Assembly (NCBI RefSeq): GCF_000715075.1
Contig: NC_134096.1
Span: forward strand, 64,055,854-64,119,853
Source: Nicotiana tabacum
Lineage: Eukaryota > Streptophyta > Magnoliopsida > Solanales > Solanaceae
DNA: 64,000 bases
Direction of reading: 5' to 3'
Positions 36,901-48,439 of the stretch are shown here, piece by piece; the stretch's first letter is position 1; every line of letters begins with the position of its first letter. The position numbers and the translations under genes were made by a program. The notes below the pieces were generated by a model. It did not search any database. It was given only the letters and a program-made list of their open reading frames with translations, and had not been told where the DNA came from.

Positions 36901-37218
36901 CTTACCAGTATAGACGTCAGTGAATTACATGCGCACGGAGACTTCAAGGTATATCTGCCAGCGTCCGCAGACTCCGGAGTCCCCTTCTATCATTTTTATG
37001 TTGCTTCCTTAGTTTTCTTTAGACCTTGATACATAGAGACATTGAGAATAAATTTTTAGAAGCTTGTGAGTTATTTCTACCGGGTTTTGGGACTTGTAAT
37101 TTGAATTGTATTTTATTTATTTCAGATATTTATGATTAATCTGCATTGATAGGCTTACCTAGTCTTAGAGACTAGGTGCCATCACGACCTCCTACGGAGG
37201 GAATTTGGAGTCGTGACA
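33997..37218 (+). mobile_element. T2 LTR (copy D), full length
   Basis: Begins TGTGATGACCC and ends GAGTCGTGACA, 3,222 bp. It serves both as 3' LTR of the fragment at 33717 and as 5' LTR of the gag-pol at 37421. It contains a CpG array (34876-35220), GGGATAAGTG (35336) and GAGGTAAGTG (35719), a GATACGCATGCGGTG minisatellite (about 36320-36440), the conserved block (36797) and the end hairpin CCTAGTCTTAGAGACTAGG. Confidence 0.9.
34876..35220 (+). repeat. CpG-rich palindromic array in T2 LTR D
   Basis: TTCGCGTTCGCGA, CGCGAACGCGA and mixed orientations occur. The array is followed by TTTAAG and GGGACTTCGTCCC, a perfect inverted repeat. The minus- and plus-strand open frames here are by-products of the array. 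Confidence 0.85.
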
Positions 37219-37221
37219 AGT

Positions 37222-37233
37222 TGGTATCAGAGC
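37222..37233 (+). other. Primer-binding site of T2
   Basis: TGGTATCAGAGC is exact and lies three bases after the LTR end at 37218. Confidence 0.9.
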
Positions 37234-37420
37234 ACTAGGTTCATGGGTGTTATGAGTCACAAGCAGGTTTAATAGAGTCTTGCGGAGCGTTACGGAGACG
37301 TCTGTACTTATCTTCGAGAGGCTATGGAACTGTTAGGAAATATTCACTTCTTTGATTTCCTTATCGTGCGCCTTTGTTGATTTCAAAGTTCTAAACAATT
37401 GTCTTTTTATTCTATGACAG

Positions 37421-38690
37421 ATGGTGAGAACACGCACAATTGGATCTGATGATCTGACATCCGCGCCCCCTGTTGGAGCCGCTAGAGGTCCGAGATGAGA
37501 CAGAGGCCAAGTCAAAGGCCGAGGAAGACCACGTGGTGCAGCCAGAGCACCTGCACGAACTGCTGAACCAGAACCACCAGTAGCTCCAGTTGGAGAGCAG
37601 GCCCCTGAGACGCCTGTTACTACTCCTGCACTTCAGTAGACTCTTGCCCAGTTTTTGAGCATGCTTGGCACTTTAGTTCAGGCACGATAAATTCCACTTG
37701 CTCTTGCCATATCTCAGGCTGGGGGAGGATCGTAGACTCCCGCCACCCGTACTCCAGAGCCACGGGCCCAAGTTTACCATGCCCCAGAGGTTATACCAAT
37801 GCAGCCAGTTGTCCCAGTTCGGCCTGAGATTAGGATAGAAGTTTCAGAGGGGGAGCAGCTCAGGCTCGAGAGGTATAAGAAGTACCAGCCTCCCACTTTC
37901 AATGGTTTAGCTTCAGAGGATGCTCAGGGTTTTCTGGAGGAATGTCACCGTATCCTTCATACTATGGGTATTGTGGATTCCAGTGGGGTTTCCTTCACGG
38001 CATTCTAGTTTATAGGAGCAGCCTACCAGTGGTGGCGGGCATATGAGTTAGTTAGTCCGGTTGAGGCGGCTTCACTTACTTGGACTCAATTTTCAGATAT
38101 GTTCTTAAGGGAGTATGTTCCTCATAGTCTTAGAGATGCATGACGCGCAGAGTTTGAACAGCTGCGCTAGGGTTTTATGACCGTGTCAGAGTATGCGGTC
38201 CGATTCAGAGATTTGGCTAGGCATGCACCAACCTTAGTTGCTACTGTTCGAGAGCGGTTTCGCAGATTTATTGAAGGTCTCCACCCTAGTATCAGATACA
38301 GTATATCCCGAGAGTTAGAGATGGACATCACATACCAACAAGTGGTGTTAATTGCTAGGAGATTGGAAGGTATACAGACTCATGAGAGGGAAGAGAGGGA
38401 AGCTAAGAGACCCCGAGATTCTGGCACATATAGTAATTCTCGTGCCCCAGTTGAAGCCCGTCATGGTAGAGGTTATGTGAGTCGTCCTATTCATTCAGCA
38501 CTTCCAGCTTCCAGTGGTATTCCAGCTACTCCCAGACTCAGATTCCATATTATGCACCGCCAGTATCTCTTGTACCTCCTGTACAGGGTGCTTTCAGCGG
38601 GCAGTCTAGTCGATCAGGCCCGAGCCAGTCCCAGCAGTCACGTCCTCTGAGGGCTTGTTTTGAGTTGGTGATACTCGTCATATCATGAAG
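37421..38690 (+). pseudogene. T2 gag pseudogene
   Basis: The ATG at 37421 directly follows CTATGACAG. One frame runs from it to about 38530, interrupted by seven stops (near 37496, 37636, 37687, 37732, 38006, 38141 and 38168). An Arg/Gly- and Pro-rich N-terminus is followed by YKKYQPPTFNGLASEDAQGF (about 37876-37935), then WWRAYELV and the segment FRDLARHAPTLV to FRRFIEGLHPSI. The zinc knuckle at about 38653-38694 is destroyed: one base is missing inside CFECGD, shifting the frame, and the last Cys is Phe (HIMKDF). The gag domain type is the same as in T1. Confidence 0.85.
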
Positions 38691-40865
38691 GATTTCCCCA
38701 TACTTAGGAGGGGTACACCTCTAAGGATTTCTCAGGCCCCACCTATTCCACAAGGTCCTCAGGCTTCTCAGGCCATGACTACTGCACCAATTGCCACTCC
38801 ACCTGCACAATCAGCTAGAGGTGGAGGTCGGACAGGTAGAGGTTGCCCTAGAGGGGGAGGCCAGGCCAGATATTATGCCCTTCCTACTAGGACAGATGTT
38901 GTTGTATCCGATTTTGTTATCACATGTATTATTCCGGTTTGTCATAGAGATTCGTCAGTCTTATTTGATCCAAGCTCCACTTATTCTTATGTGTCATCTT
39001 ATTTTGCCCCGTATTTGGGCGTATCACGTGATTCCTTGAGTTCTTCTGTTTATGTATCTACAAATGTGGGTGAATCTATTATTGTGGACCGTATGTATCG
39101 GTCATATTTAACTATTATCAGTGGTTTTGAGACCAGGGACGCTTTATTATTGCTCAGTATGGTGGATTTCGATATTATTTTGGGCATGGACTGGTTGTCG
39201 CCCTATCATGCTATTCTTGATTGTTACGCCAAGACGGTGACGTTAGCTATGCCAGGTCTACCGCGGCTAGAGTGGAGCAGTACCTCAGATCATGTTCCTA
39301 CCAGGGTTGTTTCATTTCTTAAAGCTCAATGAATGGTTGAGAAGGGATGTGATGCGTATCTGGCCTATGTAAGAGATGTTAGTATTGATACTTCTACCGT
39401 GGAGTCAGTTCGTATAGTAAGGTATTTTCCCGATGTATTTCCAGCGGATCTTCCAGGTATGCCACCCGACAACGATATTGATTTTGGCATTGATTTGTTA
39501 CCGGGCACTCAGCCCATTTCTATTCCACCATACCGTATGGCCCCAGCAAAGTTGAAAGAATTAAAAGAATAGTTACAGGAGTTTCTTGATAAGGGTTTCA
39601 TTCGGCCTAGTGTATCGCCTTGGGGTGCTCCTGTCTTATTTGTAAAGAAGAAGGATGGTTCTATGTAGATGTGTATTGATTACCTCCAGCTGAACAAGGT
39701 TACCGTGAAGAACAGGTATTCATTGCCACGTATTGATGACCTATTTGATCAGATTCAGGGTGCCAGAGTGTTTTCTAAGATCGACTTGCGTTCAGGCTAT
39801 CATCAGTTAAAGATTCGAGAGCCAGATATCCCGAAGATTGCTTTCAGGACTCGGTACGGTCATTATGAGTTCCTTGTGATGTCTTTTAGGCTGACCAACG
39901 CCCCAATAATATTTATGCACTTAATGAATAGTGTATTCCATCCCTATCTTGATTCTTTCATCATTGTGTTTATTGACGACATTCTGATGTATTCCTGGAG
40001 TCGGGAAGATCATGAACAACGCCTAAAGACTGTGCTTCAGATTTTGAGAGAAAAGAAGTTATATGCAAAATTTTCAAAGTGTGAATTTTTGCTTGATTCA
40101 GTGGGATTTTTGGGCCATATAGTTTCGTGCGAGGGAATAAAGGTAGATCCGAAGAAGATTGAAGTAGTGTAGAGTTGGTCCAGACAGTCCTCAGTTATGG
40201 AAATCCGGAGTTTCCTTGGTTTGGCAGGGTATTATCGCCGATTTGTAAAGGGTTTCTCTTCTATTGCTGTATTTATGACCAAATTAACCCAGAAGGGTGC
40301 TCCGTTCAGGTGGACCGAAGAATATGAGGAGAGCTTTCAAAATCTCAAGACAACTTTGACTACAACTCCAGTATTGGTGTTGCCTACAGGTTCAGAGTCT
40401 TATACTGTGTATTGTGACGCGTCGCGTATTGGTCTCGGCGTAGTGTTGATGCAATATGGTAGGGTGATTGCCTACGCATCCAGACAGTTAAAGGTTCATG
40501 ATAAGAATTATCATGTACATGACCTGGAGTTAGCATCTATTGTTCATGCCTTAAAAATTTGGCGACATTATTTGTACGGCGTCCATTGTGAGGTCTACAC
40601 TGATCACCGGAGTCTACAGCATCTGTTTAAACAGAAGGATCTTAATTTGCAGCAGCGGAGATGGTTGGAGTTGCTTAAGGATTATGATATCACCATTCTC
40701 TATCATCTTGGGAAGGCTAATGTAGTGGCCTATGCCTTGAGTCATAAGGCGGAGAGTTTGGGCACCTTAGCATATTTACCGGTAGCAGAGAGGCCTTTAG
40801 CCTTGGATGTTCAGGCCTTAGCCAACCAGTTTGTCAGTTTGGATGTTTCCGAGCCGAGCCGAGCC
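38691..40865 (+). pseudogene. T2 pol: protease, reverse transcriptase, RNase H
   Basis: The protease motif reads FDPSSTYSYVSS (about 38967), with Ser where T1 and G1 have Gly. RT has [35 protein letters not shown] and an intact catalytic FIDDILMY (about 39972). RNase H has [14 protein letters not shown] (about 40410), [12 protein letters not shown] and a changed [15 protein letters not shown]. One frame covers the segment, with stops at 39331, 39570, 39667 and 40170, then a frameshift near 40865. RT itself looks the least damaged of the three gypsy copies, but the stops preclude a full polyprotein. Confidence 0.9.
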
Positions 40866-42145
40866 AAGTTTTGGCTTGTGTGGTTTATCAGTCTTCTCTT
40901 TATGATCGTATCAGGGAGCGTCAGTATGATGACCCTCATTTGCTTGTCCTTAAGGATACAATTCAGCACGGTGATGCCAAGGAAGTCACTATTGGAGATG
41001 ACGGTGTACTACGGATACAGGGCAGGCTATGTGTACCCAATGTAGATGGTTTGCGTGAGTTGATTCTCCAGGAGGCTCACAGTTCGCGGTACTCCATTCA
41101 TCTAGGTGCTGCAAAGATGTATCAGGACTTGAGACAGCACTATTGGTGGAGGCGGATGAAGAAAGACATAGTGGAGTATGTATCTCAGTGTCTAAATTGT
41201 CAACAGGTGAAATATGAGCATCAGCGAACGGGTGGATTACTTCAGAAGTTAGAGATTCCAGAATGGAAATGGGAGCGGATCACTATGGATTTCGTTGTTG
41301 GGCTCCCACGGACTCAGCGAAAGTTTGATGCAGTTTGGGTAATTATGGATAGGCTGACCAAATTAGCTCATTTCATTCCTATGATTACTACTTACTCTTC
41401 AGAGCAGCTAGCTCAAGTATATATTCGCGAGATTGTCAGACTTCACGGTGTACCGGTATCTATCACCTCTGACCAGGGTACACAGTTGACCTCACAGTTT
41501 TGGAGGGCAGTACAACGTGATTTGGGTACTCACGTAGAATTGAGTATAGAATTTCACCCTCAGACGGACGGGCAGTCCAAACGCACTATTCAGATACTAG
41601 AGGATATTCTTCGTGCATGTGTGATAGATTTTGGGGGTACTTGGGATCAGTTCTTACCACTTGCAGATTTTTCTTACAACAACAGTTACCAGTCAAGTAT
41701 TCAGATGGCTCCGTATGAGGCATTGTATGGTAGGCGGTGCCGGTCTCCAGTTGGTTGTTTCGAACCGGGCGAGGCTAGACTATTGGGTACCGACTTTGTT
41801 CAGGATGCCTTGGAAAAGGTTAAGTTGATTCAGGATCGACTTCGTATAGCCCAATCTAGACAGAAGAGTTATGCGAATCGGAAGGTTCGTGATATTGCAT
41901 TCATCGTTGTTGAGTGGGTATTGCTCTGGGTTTCACCTATGAAGGGTGTGATGAGGTTCGGGAAGAAGGGCAAGTTGAGCCCTAGGTATATTGGGCCTTT
42001 TGAGATTCTTGAGAGAGTTGGAGAGGTGGCTTACAGACTTGCACTACCACCTAGTCTTTCTGCGGTTCATCCGGTATTCCATGTTTCCATGCTTAGGAAA
42101 TATCACGACGATCCATCTCATGTGTTAGACTTTAGTTCGGTTTAG
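40866..42145 (+). pseudogene. T2 integrase region, long open frame with a dead catalytic Glu
   Basis: The region is open for 424 codons (40871-42145), the longest uninterrupted pol segment in the window. The zinc-binding part is present (HSSRYSIHLGAAKM, CLNCQQVK). The core has TMDFVVGLP and SDQGTQLTS with both Asp, but the third residue of the D,D-35-E triad is Lys: HPQTDGQSKRTIQ, codon AAA at 41579-41581, against Glu in T1 and G1. SPMKGVMRFGKKGKLSPR follows near 41940. The ATG at 40871 is an internal Met downstream of a frameshift, not a real start. Strand transfer should be abolished. Confidence 0.9.
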
Positions 42146-42355
42146 TTGGACAATGATCTATCTTACGTTGAGGAACCAGTGGCTATTTTGGACAGGCAAG
42201 TTCGAAAGCTGAGGTCAAAGAACATTGTTTCCGTGAAGATTCAGTGGAGGGGTCATCCAGTCAAAGAGGCGACTTGGGAGACCGAGCATGATATGCGAAG
42301 CCATTATCCACACTTATTCACCAGCTCAGGTACTTTTTCTAATTCTGTTCGATGA
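42146..42355 (+). pseudogene. T2 chromodomain-like pol tail
   Basis: In frame with the integrase, separated only by one TAG (42143-42145, CAG to TAG). It contains VRKLRSKNIVSVKIQWRGHP, EATWETEHDMR and HYPHLFTSSG. In chromoviruses this C-terminal module is thought to guide integration to heterochromatin. A TTCGATGACGAACG variant of the conserved hairpin overlaps its end. Confidence 0.85.
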
Positions 42356-42381
42356 CGAACGTTTGTTTTAGAGGTGGAAAA

Positions 42382-45034
42382 TGTGATGACTCAAAATGAT
42401 ATCTTTAAATTTAATAATTAATTCTGTGTTCTAAGACCTTGAAAAACACTATTTATCATTTCTCGACTTGCGTGATTAGTTCGTAAAATTTTTCGGATAG
42501 TTTTTATGCGAAAAAATGAATTAAAATGTAAATTAGAGCTTTAAAACTCAACTGAATTGACCTTGGTCAACATTTTTAGCAAACAGACTCGGATCAGTAT
42601 TTTGACAGTTTTAATAGGTTCGTATCGTGGTTTGGGACTTGGGCGTATGCCCGGAATCAAATTCCGAGGTCCCTAGCCCAATATATGGAATTTTGAAGAA
42701 AAATTAGAAGTTTAAATTCAAATAATGACCGGATATCGAATTATGTGCAAATGAACCTGGAATAGAATTTGATAATTCCAACAGCTCCGTATGGTGATTT
42801 TGGACTTAGGAGCATGATCGGAATTTTATTTGAAAGTCCGTAGTGAAATTAGGCTTAAAATGGCTAAAATAGGAATTTAAGTTTGAAAGTTTGACCGGGG
42901 AGTTGACTTTTTGATGTTGGGGTCGGAATCCAGTTCTGAAACTTTTAACAGCTCCGTTATGTCATTTATAACTTGTGTACAAAATTTGAGGTCAATCGGA
43001 CTTGATTTGATATGTTATGGCATTGTTTGTAGAAATTGAAAGTCTCAAAGTTTATTAGGCTTGAATCTATGTGTGATTCGTGTTTTTAGTGTTGTTGGAT
43101 GTGATTTGAAGACTCGACTAAGTTCGTATGATGTATTAGGACTTGTTTATATATTTGGTTGAGGTCCCGAGGGGCTCGGGCGTGTTCCGGATGGTTAACG
43201 GATCATGTTTGGCCTTGGTGAGATAGCTGATATCTGCTGCTGCAATTTTTCTGGTTTCCTCTTTCGTGTTCGCGAAAAGTGTTGTGACCTGGTGAGAATT
43301 TTGTTCTACGCGTTCGCGGAGGAGAGGACGCGAACGCGAAGGGTAGGGAAGTGTGTGCATCGCGAACGCGTGAGTGGCATCGCGTTCGCGAAGGAGAGTG
43401 AGGCAGTTGGGAACCCCAGTCTTTTGTTCTACGCGTTCGCGAGGTAAGGGACGCGTTCGCGAAGGTTTGAGTTTGCAAAGCTTCGCGTTGGCGAAGAGGA
43501 AAGTCAGGCAGCATATTTTTGTGCTTCGCGAATGCGGGTCAAGGGTCTCGTTCGCGAAGAAGTAACCACTGGACATAATGTTTAAGTTTAGAAAATGGGA
43601 CTTCGTCCAATTTTCCATTTTTAACGATTTGGAGCTCGGATTGAGGCGAGTTTTGGGAGATTTTCATGAAGATCACTGTTGCATATTAATTAAATTATTA
43701 AATCTTGTTATATTCTCCATCATTGATTTGATTTGTATACTTTAAATTTGCTTGACCATTTCCTCCTAATTATTTTACCTGTTTGGTTGAAACTTGGTTT
43801 CTTTTATTCTGTGTATTATTTGAAATTGAGTTTCTTTAAATTAAATATTATTAATATGAAGTATCTGACATTTTAAATTTGGTATTGAAGCAACGTATTA
43901 AAGATTTTGAAATATTATTTTGCAAAATTATTTATTCTTTAATATTCTTGTAAGATTTTTGTACTCATTGTGATGGAGCCGTGGGCTCTTTATTGTGGAA
44001 AAATATTATTGATGATTTATGTTGGCATGAGCCGTGAGCTCTTTATTGTGAAAAAATATCATTGATTTATTTTGGCAAATTGAAATATTTGGGCACTTGA
44101 GGTGCAAATTGTGATATATTGTGATATTGATACGCATGCGGTGGTATAACGTCTGGGTATTGAAACGCATGCGGTGAGATAAGGGTGGCTTGATACACGT
44201 GGCTAGTAGGGGGAACTACTAGAAGTCATGCGGTGTGATAAGGAAGGCTAAAATGCGGGATGCTATTTCGGAAAAAATGTTTTCTTTAAAATAAATTGTA
44301 AAAATTCCCGTGGTGAAATAAGGAAATGAGATATTGTGAATTTATTTATGATTTGGGACTACGAGGAGGTACCTCGGTAGTGCTCTTGTTGATATTGATT
44401 TATGGCCATAGTTGCCTTCGATTAATTGTTGTGATTTTCATAAAGTTGAAAGGAATTCTGTTTTGATTTCACGAGATATTATATGCAATTATTTTGTGTC
44501 ATTAAATATGACATACAATTTGATTCATTTTCATAGTCATTTTATCTTATTAAATTGTTTAAACATTTTTTTCATGTCATTATCTATTCTCCAGTAGGGC
44601 CTGACCTAACCTCGTCACTACTTTACCGAGGTTAGGCTTGGCACTTACTAGGTACCACTGTGGTGTACTCATACTACGCTTCTGCACATCTTTTTATGCA
44701 GATCCAGGTACATCTCACCAGTCTAGACGTCAGTGAATTACCTGCGCATGGAGACTTCGAGGTATATCTGCCAGCGTCCGCAGACTCCGGAGTCCCCTTC
44801 TATCATTTTTATGTTGCTTCTTTATTTTTCTTTAGACCTTGATACATAAAGACATTGAGAATAAATTTTTAGAAGCTTGTGACTTATTTCTACCGGATTT
44901 TGGGAGTTGTAATTATTTGAATTGTATTTTATTTATTTCAGATATTTTTGATTATTCCGCATTGATAGGCTTACCTAGTCTTAGAGACTAGGTGCCATCA
45001 CGACCTCATACTGAGGGAATTTGGGATCGTGACA
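42382..45034 (+). mobile_element. T2 LTR (copy E), 3' LTR with an internal deletion
   Basis: Begins TGTGATGACTC and ends GATCGTGACA, 2,653 bp. It matches LTR D but lacks the equivalent of about 35325-35865, a ~540-bp deletion just after the CpG array that removes both GGTAAGTG-like motifs. The CpG array is at 43258-43562, the conserved block at 44610 and the end hairpin at about 44975. Confidence 0.9.
43258..43562 (+). repeat. CpG-rich palindromic array in T2 LTR E
   Basis: Units of the same kind as 34876-35220, but about 40 bp shorter. TTTAAG follows. Confidence 0.85.
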
Positions 45035-45648
45035 ATAATTGGTTATGACTGCTGAGTTGGCTTCAATTATTATAAACGAGTTACCTGATTTATTTCTATT
45101 ATTGTTTTTGTTACTAATATTGCGTACAGGTAATGTAAGTGACCCGCCTTAGCCTCGTCACTACTTCGTCGAGGTTAGGCTCAGTACATACCAGTACATT
45201 GGGTCGGTTGTACTGATACTACACTCTGCACTTCTTATGCAGATTTCGGAGTTGGTCTCAGCGGCGTGCCATAGACTTGCTCGGATTTCAGCTACTCGGA
45301 GGAGACTTGAGGTATAACTACATGGCGTTCGCACTTCTAAAGTCCTCGTCTATTTTACTTTAGCTGTGTGTTTATTTCCAGACAGCTTTATTTTATTCAT
45401 ACCTTTATTTGTATTATTCTAGAAGCTCGTGCACTTATGACACCAATTCTGGGATGGTATTTAGACACCGTTATTTTTATGGATTATTCACTATATTTCA
45501 GACTTTACTTCCGCATTTGTTCTTTGATTATTAATAAATTTAAAAATTATTTTTAAAAATAGATAATATTATTCTAACGTTGGCTTGCCTAGCAAGTGAA
45601 ATGTTAGACGTCATCACGGTCCGAAGATAGAAATTTCGGATCGTGATA
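45035..45648 (+). mobile_element. 3' end of another gypsy LTR (fragment)
   Basis: Contains the conserved block (CCTCGTCACTACTTCGTCGAGG from 45152, TGCAGATTTCGGAG) and a T1-type end (CTAACGTTGGCTTGCCTAGCAAG...ATCGTGATA). No PBS follows, so it is the right end of a 3' or solo LTR. It is not the missing end of the T1 3' LTR, because it repeats the conserved block that copy still has. Confidence 0.75.
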
Positions 45649-46430
45649 ATATTAAATCATATTCATAAATTAAAGAACTCATTGACTTTAAATCTTGAAT
45701 TAACGAGATTCTCCTTTCTCACAAATCATTGCTATTTGTGCAAACACATGTTTATGGAAGTAATTAACGTAAAGTATTGTGCTTCCAAGAAAAATTGAAG
45801 TACACTACATATCAATATCGGTACGTTCGGTCCACAATAAATGATTTTTCGGTTTTTTTCACACATATTAAAAAATTTACTTTTTAACATTAATTAACAA
45901 TAAAATTGACCATATTAACATTTACTATCTCTACACATAAACACTCCTAACACATACTTCAACACTATTTACTCCAAAGGCAGTGTAGAAAAAACATAAT
46001 AAATTCATTCTTGAAATCTGAAAAAATCACTTATTGTGGAGCGGAGGGAGTAATGATTAATCAAATCTATAAGTGTCTTCGATTCTTGTAAATCATCAAA
46101 TCTATATACCAAAATGGAATGCATGTAGCAAATTAGATTACAAGCCAGTAACATTCATATGCATATTATTCAACAGGCAGGACCCTACATAGTTCATTCA
46201 ATGAGTATGATAAAGGGTAGTATGCCTTCTAAAATTTATTGGAGTATTACCCAGCACCATTTAGCATTTATCCTCAAGAAATCCCACAGCTTTTATTTAA
46301 CGAGGTACATGATAGTAGATCTAGTGAAAGAAGAAAGGACAGTATATCTAATTTATTTTTCTGCTATAGTTTATAGCTAATTACAATTATAACCTTTGTA
46401 TGTAAAGTTGTCTTGGCCGTCCACTGCATC
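45649..46430. other. Spacer without a gene, holding one MITE
   Basis: AT-rich, without LTR or pol similarity. Apart from the MITE at 45820-46050 I see nothing definite. The 73-codon open frame at 46159-46380 has no motif I recognise. Confidence 0.5.
45820..46050. mobile_element. Stowaway-like MITE (Tc1/mariner type)
   Basis: The right end reads ...CACTTATTGTGGAGCGGAGGGAG followed by TA. Its reverse complement matches the left end TCCACAATAAATGATTTTTC. The CTCCCTCCG terminus and TA flank are typical of plant Stowaway elements. It is about 230 bp, and the outermost left bases are mutated (GTACGTTCGG). Confidence 0.7.
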
Positions 46431-47198
46431 TAGGGGTGACAAAGTAGATAAAAATAATAATTATCTATTGATATATGGGTTGGATAATTACCTTTTAAAA
46501 ATGATCAAATATGAATAACATCCATATAAAAATGAATACTTAATGGATAACCAATAGACAGAGTCATAAAAATGGGCTTGAGCCATAAGATCAGTTCAAC
46601 CCAGCCCGCTACTTGCGTAGAGTTGGGCTGAGGTTTTTCTAGTCCATCTAAAAATGAGGCTTATAGGCCCGACTCAAGTTAGCCTGCCGATTCTTGAGGC
46701 TCGATCGAGGCTAGGCCGGGACAGACCCGTGGGCCAAAACGAATTTAATTCAAATGTAAAATTAAAAATAAAAAGATAAAAGAGCCAAAGAGACAAGTCT
46801 TACTCACAGATAATACTTAACCAAATAAGTTTTTTGAATTGAGTTGCTAGTAAATATATATATTTTATTAAAATAAATTTGCTTGAATTTTATATTTTTT
46901 ATCTTTTAGTTGGAATTAGTTATTGATTTTTTTTGTACAGCTTCAACACTTTGTTAATGCAACAAAATTTATTTTAACAAAGTATAGAAGAATTTAATTC
47001 ATATTTATATTGAAAATATTCTCACAAAAAAAGAGAAGATTGAAAAAAGGGATCTTTACACAAAGAGCCGTCCATATTCATTGTTTATTTTTTCTAGCCA
47101 TATCAATAATTTATACATTACTTATAAATAATTATACACATATAATACATAAATTATGCATATATTGTACATCCACGGGCTATTTTAAGTTGAGAAAA

Positions 47199-47421
47199 GG
47201 GTCAAATATATCCTTCTACTATGTAAAAAGGATCATATTTATCCTTTGTTATACTTTCGGTATAAAAATACCCCTAAATGATTTAAATATACCATTCCTC
47301 CATTAGGATTGTATCCCATGTGGCACTGCCATTTTGATGAGATAGACACCGCGTGACATGCCACCTCACCAACCCCAACCCATTTACCCTTTTCTCCGCT
47401 TCTTCTCCCACCACTAGCACC
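47199..47421 (+). repeat. Left inverted repeat of a foldback/MULE-like element
   Basis: Starts GGGTCAAATATATCC and ends CCACTAGCACC. The reverse complement matches 53851-54097 over most of its length, including GGTTGGGGTTGGTGAGGTGGC. The pair flanks the copia element and about 480 bp of other sequence. Confidence 0.75.
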
Positions 47422-47750
47422 ATTTTATAGACAAATTCATGTAGACATTTCAGCATAGGGATCTTAGTGAGAACAAAAGAGTGTACATCTTTCTCGTCGA
47501 AATTTCTTTCTTAGGAAATTTTTTGAGAAGGAAATGATACCATATACGGAAAACTGTAAGAAGTTGGAGGCCGAATGTAGGTTTCTGCCTGAGATTTTTC
47601 TTTTTTGGATATTGTTGAACAAACTACTATGTTGAATCCATTGAAAAACAAGCAATTGACTATCCGTAATACTTCCAATTTCATAAAAAAATAGCTATTT
47701 TAAAATGAAAAAAGAACATATCTAAGATGATACAACGGAAAAAAAAATAC
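47422..47750. other. Interior of the inverted-repeat element, left of the copia insertion
   Basis: With 53652-53850 this makes the ~0.5-kb non-repeated centre of the inverted-repeat element. I recognise no coding region. Confidence 0.5.
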
Positions 47751-47755
47751 TATAT

Positions 47756-48229
47756 TGTTATAAATAAAGGCTGTAAAGTAAAGACAAGTATAGAGAGAAA
47801 CTGATATATTATTCAAATTTCAAACTTATGTTCATAATGAACTGAAAACTCCTCTATTTATAGAAGAAAGTAAGCAGTTGCGAGGCTTTTCAGAAAGCAG
47901 CTGCAGGGCTTTTCTTTAGCTACTTGTAAGTTGTCTGCATGAGATGCTTGCAACCTGCATGTTTAATAAGAAGCTGCTGCAAATCATTTCATTGAGTTGC
48001 TTGCAACCTACTTGCATCAGCTGCTTGTAAGTTGTCTGCATGAGCTGCTTGCAACCTGCCTGTTTAACAAGAAACTGTTGCAAATAATTTCATTGAGTTG
48101 CTTGCAACCTGCCTGCATTAGCTGCTTGTAGATAAATTTCAACAGAGTACTAAATGGATAATCTTCTTCAGGAAGATTATATATACCGGAGTAATGAATG
48201 GACATCCACAATATAATATTTTCATAACA
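47756..48229 (-). mobile_element. 3' LTR of the Ty1/copia element
   Basis: 474 bp, TGTTATAAATAAAG ... TTTTCATAACA, nearly the same as 53172-53646. TATAT at 47751-47755 is the target duplication. It holds a TATA box on the minus strand (47854-47863) and a tandem ~95-bp duplication of AGCTGCTTG/TTGCAACCTGC words (about 47920-48130). Confidence 0.95.
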
Positions 48230-48240
48230 CTCCTCCTTGG
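48230..48240 (-). other. Polypurine tract of the copia element
   Basis: CCAAGGAGGAG on the minus strand abuts the 3' LTR. Confidence 0.7.
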
Positions 48241-48439
48241 ATGTTCATTAAAAGATAATGTGCCTCGTTAAAACCTAACTAGGAAAAATCCTGTGGGAAA
48301 AATCCAAGTGAAGAAAAAAGAGTACACATATTTAGTAATACATATTTTTAGATGCCTCATTAAAAACCTTACAAGAAAAACCCTATGGGAAAAAGCTTAG
48401 TAAGGAAAAAAGAGTACATCGCATATTTCACTCCTCCTG

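Noticed and set aside
40871..42145. A free-standing integrase gene
   Set aside because: It is in phase with upstream and downstream pol pieces and starts after a frameshift inside T2. The catalytic Glu is Lys.
45035..45648. Missing right end of the T1 3' LTR displaced by T2
   Set aside because: It repeats the conserved block already present in 31685-31857, so the two pieces overlap rather than join.
46159..46380. Possible small host gene (73 codons)
   Set aside because: No motif, no codon or context support, in AT-rich spacer between transposons.
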